DNA of 64,000 bases. It comes from Enoplolaimus lenunculus (taxonomy: Eukaryota; Nematoda; Enoplea; Enoplida; Thoracostomopsidae). Made by a program: the position numbers and the translations under genes. Location: contig JASANG010000166.1 of the NCBI GenBank assembly GCA_030248215.1, forward strand, positions 1 through 64,000, read 5' to 3'. Under the pieces are notes generated by a model. The model saw only the letters and a program-made list of their open reading frames with translations. It ran no database searches and had not been told where the DNA came from. This document shows positions 12,301 to 24,300 of this stretch, piece by piece; positions within the stretch are counted from its first letter, which is position 1; every line of letters starts with the position of its first letter.

Positions 12301-15300
12301 GTCACAGCCCATAATTAGCCAAACTAAAACGATTACGACTAATGAAACCTAACTTTCTTGCACGAAATCCGTAGGATCGTTGTCCAAATCAACATCAATA
12401 ACATCTATGGAAATTTCTTTTTTAAGCTGCTTTTTTGCTTTTCCAAATTTTTTGAGGCAAATTCGCTTACCTTAATTTTATCCATTACATTTTTCAACTC
12501 TGACGCGTCGCCGTACTCTGTCGCATACGCACCGCTGACCATACGATCTTTAGCGACGAAGCGCGAGAACGCCTAAAATAAAAATATGATCAAAATGTAA
12601 AATAATACGATCTACGTGGAGACAGGTTGGATAATAAAAATAATATACTATAAAAATTGAAGCTTAACAAAGATTAATTAATCAAACCGAAAACACATTT
12701 ACGAATTTCAAGTTCGGCACACATACAATAAAAGCGTTGTTTCCGTTATGCGGCATCCACTTTAACTTGTTTCGCCTTGGCACTGAAAATGCCCGGCACT
12801 GCGGTTAACCAGTGGCAAATTTCCGCAACGCCTGGTATTTTCGGTGGCAAAGCAACAAAAGTTAATGTTGCTGCATTAATGGCAAAGAAAAAATACGGCG
12901 GTACCTTTTCCATCGCATCTGAAATCTCGCCAACCGTCGCCCGATGTCGTGCTGCATCGATTGCGGCTTCCAGTAAATTGCCATCAATTTCATGTGACGC
13001 AATTGCTGTCATCCGATCAAGTGCAGTTTTAACCTAAGCTCATATTATCAAATGTGTATAGCACCTACCATCAGTTAGTAATAATTTTCAACCTGACGAA
13101 CATCTGCAATTTCAGATCTCAAAATTGTCACAGACGTGGAGCAAATCAAACGCTAACAATGAGCTGAATTTCGAATCTCACCCACGCACTGGTTCCAAAG
13201 TTACACGACCGATCACCAACTGGTGTTAGGTGCTATACACATTTGACAATACGGACTCTGAAGTATACGTTGTGGAAAATAAAGACAATATAGACACGCA
13301 ATCATGTCAGTGACGAACCGAATGCATGCAAAACCAGAGTTTCTAAGGATGGCGCTACACTTTTGATGATGTCCGTAGCCGTCCGTCGTCCGTACGGCGC
13401 CGTCCGTCACCGTTGCGGTATCGTACGCAAACTACTGACGTATGATACTGTGCAACGACGGACGGTGACGCACGGCGCCGTACGACAACTATAGCGCTAC
13501 CCTAAAAGGGTTCAAACACCACGTCAAGCATTGTCTATGAATTAGTTACTAGCTTACATTGCAAAAATTTTAGGTCCTGGTTGGGGGTAACCGTGAGAGT
13601 GGAATCGTTCATGGACTCAAACCATATTGTGTTGATATAATTTGCCAAAACGGTATACCTTTTGCGCGTCACGAGTTTCACGAATGTGCTTTAACTTTGC
13701 AATTTGTTGCTCACGAACAGCTGAATTATCAATGTGCAACACTTCTGTTTTATCTTCATGATCCAAACGGTACTTGTTCACGCCGACAATTACGTCTGAA
13801 AAAACTATTAAAACATCAACAATTATAGAATACAACTTACAAAAGTCATTTGAACAGCGAATTTTGTATTCTGACGAGTTCGATCAATAGTTGATTCCAG
13901 CGAGTGAAAGATGACTTATTTTTTGTATTTATATTGCAGCAGGGGCGTAAAATATAAGCTCAAATTTATAGCATATCCTCAGCATATTTCAAACTGACGA
14001 ACACCTGCAATTGCAGATCTCATAGTTTGTACAGAATTAGGTCAAATCAAACGCGAACACCGTGCTGAACTTCGAACCTCACCATACGCTGGTTCGAAAG
14101 ATAGAGGCCCAATCAAGAACTGGTGACGAGTGCTCCATACATTTGAGAATACGGGCTCGGATTGTAAGGTTTTTCGCTTCAACTACTCAGTTATTGTTAT
14201 AAGGCTACATAATAATATGTCAGTATTGTATATTAACACTAGCATCCTAATACCATGGCCATTATCAATACGAGCTTGTTTCCGCGCAGCAGCTTCTTCA
14301 ATACGCAATTTGGGCATTCCACTTGCAACCGCTTTAGCCATACCGCCCATATCTTCAATCTCAAGTTTTAAAATAAAGACTATAAGCGTGCTAACATATA
14401 TTATATAGAGTTTAATTGCTAGATAGAAGGATAAAACAAAGATGGCTTATTGAGTGCGCAGACTTGGAAGGCCTATTATACTGCCATTGCTTGTTCGAAG
14501 ACTTATGCTGCAAGGCAGATCTAAACTTCTTGTTTAGATCCTACTAAAAAGCGAATAATTTTTCTAACATCTAGCTTCAAAGCCCTATCCTATCTTGTTG
14601 AAGCAATATAATTGAAAATGAGTCAACAACGTTTTACGACTGAAAAAATGCTCCAGGCAACATGAAGCTATAACGCCTAAAATATCGCGTTCATATATTA
14701 TTGAATTAGATAAGGTTTATCTCTAATCTATGAAACGTATTCTTAAAATAGTGTGTAGTATCTATCACTTGCTAGCGATAGGTTTCGAATCTGACCAACT
14801 CCTGCAATTGCGGATCTAAAATTTGGCACAGGACTAGGACAAGTGAAAGAAAAACCATGTGATTAATTTCAAACCTTGCCATTCGCTGGTTCAAAAATTG
14901 CAGGACCGATCACCAACTGGTGATAGATGCTACACACATTTAAGAATACATGCCCTAAATACAAAAAGGAATTATCATTTTGCCAACAGCCATTTGTTGG
15001 AAAACACACACTGCTATAGATTTTTACGTTTCAAAGTTGACTTTTCAAAAGTAATATTAAAACATACTTCACGGATCACTTTAAGAGCTGCGTGGTAAAT
15101 TTCATCCGTCAAAGCTTCCATTAAATACGAACCGCCCCACGGGTCAGCAACCTGAAAATAGCTTCAAAAACTATATGACTGTTTGAGCATGTGCTGCTAA
15201 TTTTATACTAGTGTTGGATGAGCTGATATATCGATTGATATATCGATGTCGCTAAACCAGGATATAGAAATCATTGTCGGTATTTTTGGGATCATATTAC

Positions 15301-18300
15301 GTTTAATTTCACTATATGCTCAGACGAATTACATATGTTGAATTATTTCATAACATTTAAAAAATTCATACTCCTATAGTCACATCATGGTTCAGTTTGG
15401 AATACTGAGTGTAGGCATGACGCATGGTAATAACCAGGGATCGACCGGATATCCGGTTCCGGTTTAATATCCGGCAAACGACACCAGTATCCGGTATCCG
15501 GTCGGTATAAACCTAACGGATACGGGATATTTGCGGTTGTAGTTCCAAATATCATAAAACTGTTTTACATGTCAAAATAGTAGATATTGTGCAGCGACGG
15601 CAATCCCGGCAATTCAAAAGGGAACACTAACATGGAATGAAAAGTCCAAGCCAAAAATTAAACATTAATCCATAAATACATCTTTTTGCACGACTCAAGT
15701 ACTTATTGTATCACTCAAAAATATACAGCAACATTGGTCAAGTAATGGAAATAGAAAAATAAAGTAACTATGCACAGTTTGCCAGAAATGAACCTTAGTA
15801 ATGCCGGTTTCTTCTTGTAATATTATTTGAGTATTTCGAGCAATCCGAGCAGAGAATGGCGTGGGTAACCCCAGTGCTTCGTCAAACGAATTTGTATGCA
15901 ATGATTGAGTTCCACCAAAAACTGCTGCCATCGCTTCAATTGTTGTTCGAATTATATTGTTGTAAGGATCCTTAAATACCTACATAATGTTGATCAGAGG
16001 AACTACTAACACAGTAAAAGACAAGTACATCGCGTCATCATTGCGAGTCTACATCTAGATATCTATATACTTACGCTGGAACGCTCTACATACGTATTTT
16101 AGACAGCGTTCCAGCCGATTTGCATGTATGGTTACGTAAAATTACACATACAATACAACTTTTTTGTGCGAAATAAATTTATATTTTTTGTAAATAGCTT
16201 CTTCTAAAACAAGTGTACAACAATACAAGGAATGGGATAGGAGAATAAATTGCTTCCCGACAAAATAGATACCTTTATCGGCTATAGAATTACATGTTTA
16301 ATTCTAAAGTTCAAAAAATAGTTATTCCAGTCAGCTACAATCCTGCTAACATGTTGTTTGCATTGAAATGTAAATTTTGTTATATTTTAACAAATCCTTA
16401 CTAGTTAAAATTAAGAATGATGACACTCGAACAATATGATTTGTACGTAAACGTTTGCGATTTCAAGTTCGAAATAAAATTAGAGTCCCTTGTTTCAGTG
16501 GCAACTTGATTAATACAGTATTTAACGCAATTAATATATACACACCAATTATAAGATATATTCATATTTGTAACGCTTGCGAAGATTTCGCTCCAAACTT
16601 GATTCAATTTTTGAAACGTAATAAACCCGTGAATACAGAAAAAATATTGCTTACACCATTTTCGTTCATGCGAATTAATAAAAATTAATTTTTGCAATCG
16701 GACCTGATCCTTATTTTGTGGTTAAAGTCCGCTGCATTGCTTCAGAATTAAAGCTTTCACAAGTATATTATAAAGAAACAATTTCAACATCAGTGTGACT
16801 CTAGTTTACTTATACATACTATCATTCTCAGTAATGATTTGTTTACACAAACTATATTATAAACGACGCAATAAGATCAATTTCAAACAAACCTGTTCAG
16901 TTAAAGACCAGCCACTGGTCTGTGAATGCGTACGCAAAATTAAAGATTTCGTTTTGTTCGGATGGAACATTTCTTGTATTAAGTTTGCCCACAGTTTTCG
17001 AGCAGCGCGCATTTTGGCAATTTCCTAAAATTTGCAAAAAATATTGCACAGCAATTATTATTTTATATGCAATGAGAATACAGAAATATACTGAACAGAA
17101 TTTAGTTCTTCAAATACCAAATGAATAGCATCGTAAATATACGATTGCAATAGACATACATTAATACCCATGAGAGTGATGACAAACAGCGCTCTAAAAT
17201 GAAAATTTCAGAAACTTTAACACAGATCAAATGGTTTTTTACGTCGCAAGTTTTTGTAATATATTATTAATAATGCTTATTCTAACAAAGAAGTATCACA
17301 TCATTCCATCGGAACTCGTTTTGAATCGGAACTCTAATCTGAATCGGAACTTAGGTTGCACCCCACCCTGTCTGCTATATTCCCAATGCTGCAAAGTGCA
17401 AAATTCATACCATAAAAAAATTCATGCTGATACCCCAGAAAAACGAAAGCCGTGGCGCAAACTCGTCGATATTGAGACCAACGCTCAACCCTACAACAAT
17501 TACATATTTACGAACACTAATAGTAAAGACGAAAATTAATTGAAACCAGAGAGCCATCCAATTAAATTAAGCTATCACAAAATCATGCAAATACCACTCA
17601 ACAATCCCAATTTTACTGATTGCCGATTTGCCAACGCTTAATTGACGCCATACCCGATAACAGGGGGCAAAGCGGAACTGGATTATTCCGGAATCAGAAT
17701 GGGAACAGCAAATTTATACCGAATCGGAACAAGAAATTTTGTAACTGCACGAATAAACAGCATTAACAAAATATTGATTTAGGGTGTCGGTTGGCTGGCA
17801 GCAATTTTCAAAACTGTCGTATGAACAAGCTGGCGATAATTTTTGGTTCTGTAAAGCTAAACTACAATCAATTACTGATAAATTAACACTCATCAAAAGC
17901 AATTCAATAGATTAATGATACATTAATTTTATGCAAGTTATCACTGCAAGTAGGATTAAAATCAAAATTTCAAAATTCCGATTGATTGTGCAATCAGAAT
18001 CAGAATCGGAACTCGTTTTGAAACGGAATTCTAATCGGAATCGGAATTTCGGTTGCACCTTGCCTGATGCCTAATCGCTTACCAGTGCGACAGTATTCAA
18101 GACCGTCAGCAATGGTAAACGCTAATTCCAATACAGCATCCGCCCCAGCTTCTTGCATATGGTATCCAGAAATTGAGATCGAGTTAAACTTAGGCATATG
18201 CTGAAAGCAAATATACGTATATTAGAGATGAGACGTATCCACCGCTTACAAAATACTCAGAACTAAACTAATGAATGTTTTATTTTCAATTACACCGTCT

Positions 18301-21300
18301 GTTAAAAAGGAACGACAAACTGAGATTACTTGATTATCACCTAAACGGTTCAGATTTAGGGTCTGTATTCTCATATGCATATAGTATCTATCACCAGTTG
18401 GTAATCGATTTTCAAACTAAGTAACTGCTGCAAATGCATATATCAAAATTTGCCATGGAGTAGAGTAAATCGAATGCAATAAATGGACTGAATTTCAAAT
18501 CTTAGCATTCCCTGGTTTAGGGATGTGCTGATTGATCGGCATCGTTAATAATCGGCACTTTTCGTGAGTATCGGCATCGGCACTGCAACAAAGTTGCCGA
18601 TTTTTGCCGATATTTATTTTTAGCACACAACAGTTAGTTTAAACGCTATCAATTTCATTTCTGGGCGCATAAAAGTTATGTCTGATCAGGGAAATTGTTA
18701 TCTCTCTTGTATTTGTGTTTGAAAGAATTAATTAAAATGAACCGTTCTTAGATCTAGTTGTTTATGATGGTTAATGTTTAAGTCTTCACATTACGACGTA
18801 ATGTAGTATCCTATCTGTTTATAAAACATGGTGTACGTACTAAAATTTGATCGGCATCGATAAAATTTCAAAATAATAATCGACACCGGCAAAAATTTTG
18901 GTATTGGCACATCTCTACAATTAGGGTTAAAACGTTTTCGTCATACGACTGGAATTATTCCGCAACAGATATCTGATAAAGTAAACGTCATCAGTTTGCA
19001 GGTGTAACATAATCATAGTTCTAATTTATATTAATGTTCATTGCTGCGCGCTGAAAACCGACAAAACGCTGGTGACGGACGACAAGTATAGCGCAACCCT
19101 AAAGGTGTATCTATTTTATTTCAGCATATAGTAAGAAAACTAAATACACATACAAACTAAAAATCTAGGAAGCTTCAATTTCGAAGTGCACTGAATAAAA
19201 TACTTAATTGCAAAATAACAATCAAAACTCACACGAGCCAAATATGCAAATATATCGCCAATCAAACTCATTGAAGGTGCAGGCGGATAAATGTACGTAT
19301 TTCGAACCATGAACTCCTTCAGTATATCATTTTGTATTGTGCCCGATAACTGCTCTTGTTTGACACCCTAATCAAGCAAGAAACAAATAATATTAAATCT
19401 AATGCAACTTCCACAATAATCATGCGTACAGCAGGTAACTTTTGAATGGGTATTATGACGGACACTGAACATTTTTTGGCTTCCACACTGAACACAAAAA
19501 ACTTCGGTGTCCATCACAGTTACCTGGTGTACGCATGATATTGTAGAAGTGACATAAGTTTCTTAAAGCTTTCTTTAAAGAATGTAATTAAAAATCATAA
19601 TGCGTGTTTTCGAATAGGAAAAGTTAAATTCTAGGCCCGTATTCTCAAAATGTGTATAGCACATATAACAAGTTCGTGATAGGACTTGTAAGTTTCGAAC
19701 CACTGAATGCCGAGGCTCAAAATTCTGTGGATTTTTTGCATTTAACTTGTCGTACATTTTATGAAAATAAATCGTGAGATTCACAAAGCAAAGGTTCGTC
19801 AGTTTGAAAAGCTATCGCTAACTGGTGATAGTTGCTTTACACATTTGAGAATATGGTCCCCGCCCTCTAGTTACGCTTCAGCCTTAAGATACCACAATAT
19901 GTGATCAACTAAAACACAACTTTAGTATATCAGCGAATTTACCTGTTCCTCAGCGGCTACAATATACATGGCGAGCACGGGAATAACTGCACCGTTCATT
20001 GTCATGCTAACAGACATTTTGTCCAAAGGGATTCCGTCAAATAAATGCTGCAATTAATTATTTACTATAAAATAATATAATACATTACAAGGAGATGAGT
20101 AAAAACAGCCCAATTTTGGTGTGGACACCTCTCGGATACCCAAATCATGCCTACGATTTAAACACAAGAGCATTGATATAAAATACTTGTATACAATGGA
20201 CGGATACAATTTATATTGTATTAAACGCTGCATGCTTTCGAAGGATGCAAGAGTTTTAGTCAACTTGGTTGCAATATTTGCAATCGAAGCCAACAGGTTT
20301 ATATATAATGAAATCTGCTGGAACAGTGTCCAAAACACGTATGTGGAACGTTCTAGCGTTAATTATATAGATTACACTACACCCAATGTTCCAGCGTTTC
20401 GAACGAAATCATTAGGTGTCTTGCAGTTCAGAACCAAACAAATCATGTTTTTTTAATTTGCCAGTTGTAAAACAATACAATATTATACATATTGAACCCG
20501 ACTGGAAATTATTTACACTGGGAAATTCACTGTTGCAGCAGTGTTAGAAAACCAATTAGGGTAGCGCTATAGTTTTGATGACGTTCGGCGTAGTCTTTCA
20601 CCCGTGCGGCGCCATCCGTCGCCGTGCCGTAGCGTATGCGAATTCTGTCACAATACGGGTGACGAATGGCGCCGTACGGGTGACGGACGGCGCCACGCGG
20701 CAAGGTCTCGCGCAACCCTTACTATCCATCTGGTATGTTAAAAATATACACATATCTTGTAATAGGTACTTACATTCCCAGGAGCGTTAGGTATTTACCT
20801 TCATATCTTCAACCGAATCAACGGCTACTCCAGCCATCCCAACATCTCCTCGAACTCTTGGGTTGTCTGAGTCGTATCTAAACATAAAGTCAACCTGTAC
20901 AACAAGTAGATAAAGCGATAATTTGGACAGTCCTTTCAGCTCTACGCAAGATTTGAACAAGAATACATATTTAGATACGGTGTATAGATATAAAGATATC
21001 GATAACAGGAACCGCAAGGTGTTTACGACACAATATAGTTTGTTACACAATCTGCTAAAGCTATAATTTTATAAAGAAAAGCTTAATGACTCTAATAAGT
21101 GTATTATGAATCTAGTTCGCTTTCTAATCTTAGTGCCTATGTCGTAGTCCAATCTGCTATTCTGAGCAAATAGCAGATTGGCCTAGGCCAAATAGCGAAT
21201 ATAAGATATATAGCAAAACAAAAGTGTTGTATAACCAACGCTGATAGGTTAACGATATTGCATCTGTTTAAATAGTCATATCTGATTGGTAACTACATCC

Positions 21301-24300
21301 GAACATCTCATAAGGAAGTATTCTATCCATTCTTTCTTCTTTCCACAACAACTACAAATACTCGAGCACGAAAGACCTGTATTGTACAAATGCTTGTCAA
21401 CCTGACAATGACCAGTATCTACACTCATGGCCAATTCATCAACCAAAACACTTGGGAATTGCACCAGTTTCTATCAACTATCAAGGTCCTTAAAGGAAGC
21501 TTTACTGTTTTCCCTCGATCGATTTTGAAATAGCAGTATCAATAGCAAAAATTTGTGCTCGATAAACACTAAAGAATGATGTACTAAAAGATCCCATCAT
21601 AAATACACCCGCTCAAGTGCTCCTGTTTGTTTCAATTAAAATTGCTATTCTCGATCCATCTGTATTCTACGTCAGCTTTAGCAGAATCGCTATCACTAAC
21701 AGATACCGTCCAACAACAATTAAAGTATGTATTCATTAATTAATAGCAAGATTCGTTGATACGTTTACAAAAAATATTCCCTCTGACACGGTACTACAAA
21801 TTGTTCTTTGAGTTATAAGATGACCTTTACGTGAATTACAATATCGAAGCCTCGCATACCACTTAACAGCTTTCACAACTTATGATAGTTGACATGTTAT
21901 GCGCGCAAAATATACAACCGTGCAGCAATTTTGGAAGTATAACATTAACAGTTCCATACAACCAGACGACAAAGATCGACCGGATATCCGGTTCCGGTTA
22001 AATATCCGGCAAAAACCGACATCCGTATCCGGTTCCAGTATCTGGCATAAACCTGGTACCGGATAGATGCGGTTGTGGTTCCAAATATCATAAAGTACTT
22101 TTCATATGTCGAAATACTGTATATTTTGCAGCAACTGCAATTCCGGAGACGTCAAAAATAGACACTGACATAGAATAAAAAATCCAAGAAAACAATAAAT
22201 CTTACATGCATAAATATATATTTTTGCGAAACAGAAATACTTCCAACTGCACAAAGTTAGATCCTATATCCGGTTAACATCGGGTATCATTAATATACGG
22301 TCGATACCTGTCAGAGGACTGTTGGCGTCCGATTGTCTCAGCTTTTTCCTACTATTTTGTTACATTGTATTAAAAACTACACATTGATATTTTACACACA
22401 GCTTCCGTACGATTTATGTTCCATTGGAATTTTTGTCTAAAATTCTAAAAATCACTCCGGAATATTTTAATGATTCTGTTAATATGTCAGCTTCTTCATA
22501 TTATTAATATAATCACTGATATGGTTGGTGTAACCTTTTATTAAAACCACCATAATGCTCTTAGATGGCTGAGCTTGCATATTACTCAGTCAGCACTATT
22601 GACTGCCTATTTTGAAAACCGCATCTGATCGCCTTGAAACTGTATTTGGTTGTTTTGCTGTACAAATCATTGGAATTTCAAGTTGACCTTACCTCAGTGT
22701 GTGTCAGAAATTGCTTTGCGAGAAGTATTTACGCAGGGTTAGCGGAAATTTTAATTGAGGTTCTCACAGGCGTGAATTATATGTATTGTAAACGGCGCAC
22801 ATAATTGCTCGCAACAAATACGTACGTCTACGCGGAGCAATGCTGTAAACAGATTGCAGTCCATAGTTTCGACTTACATTACAAGATTAAGGCTACGTAA
22901 TGTTGGTCGTACTGTAGTAGATGCTTTGCGCGCAAAAATAGACTATTAATGTTTTACTCTGGATTAAAATATACTCTTTTGACAACAAAATAAATCGTTG
23001 ACTGTAAGGTAAGTTAGTTATGCTATTGACACTAATGCTAAAAATGAATATAAAAAATGACCATGTTTAAACAAATAAAGTGGTAATCAAGGTGGCACCG
23101 AATACAAATCCGAATCCGATGCTAATTTGCCGAATCCGAAGCATACATGTTGCAAATTTCAGATACAAATATATATAAATACACATATGTATAAATTGTT
23201 TCAGAATATCAACACAATGCCAGCCGCATAACTTTCAAACGTTAATATATTTCTGGCTTCTCCACAGCGGGGGGCGGGGGCCCCCAGCACTTTTCGAAAT
23301 TTTCATTTTCCCCCGGCGAAAATTTTGCCGCCCCCAGGAAAGGCCCCCCGGCGAATTTTCGGCCGCCCCCCAGCAAATTTTTTTGCTGAGGGCCCCCAGG
23401 ACTTTTCTACGCCAAAAATTTTCAATGTTAAAACATAAAGACCTGGACTTTTTTGAGGCGGACATTCGGCAAAATGTTATTTTATATTACGCTGAGTACT
23501 CATAATTTTTTAATAGCGCTACAAATACCGGTAGTAACTAGTACAATTCAACAATGAACTGAAAAAAGCACAATTATATAAAGACCGTTTCAGGGCATAC
23601 AGCATTCGAAAGTACCTTGCGGCAACAAGTTCAACCCGCCTGAGCCTTATGATAAACTGAAGCTGTGACTAATATATAAAATATATGTTAATCACAGTTT
23701 CAATTATAGATTATCTATATTTTATATAATTGTGCTTCATTCAACTTCTGGTAAAGTTGTCAGTAATATTAGTTAAAATTATTGTTATTAGCGTTTGCGA
23801 GAAATTTTTGTCATGTTGAGCGATGAGTAATCTTACGTTGAGTTGGAAACACGGTCTAGAATGAAAAAATGGTCCAAAAAGTCGGTTTGCAAAATTTTAA
23901 GCCTGCCCCCCAGGACCCCCCAGATCATCTGGGGGGGCCCCAGGAAAACTGCCCCCCCCAGCAAAATTAGCTGCCCCCAGGAAACTCCTGGGGGGTCCCC
24001 CCAGGAAACGCCCTCCCGGCGGAAATTTTCAAGCTGTGGAGAAGCCAGTATTTCGTGCCCGACCTATTCGAAACAACATTTAATTTAAAAGCAACAAGTT
24101 AAACATGCCACTTACCCTCTGTGTGTAGCTAGATCAAAAGCAACCGACAAGCCTTGCTGTCCAGCAGCTATATTTGCTCGATAAAACGCGTTTGATTGTT
24201 CGACAGTAGAAAATCCCGCGTATTGTCGAATGGTCCATGGTCGCTGCGTGTACATTGTCACATAAGGACCACGTGTAAAAGGAATTTGTCCCGGAATTTC

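Noticed and set aside
12777-13037. 86-codon plus-strand frame [12 protein letters not shown]...
   Set aside because: Shadow of MUT exon 14 on the opposite strand.
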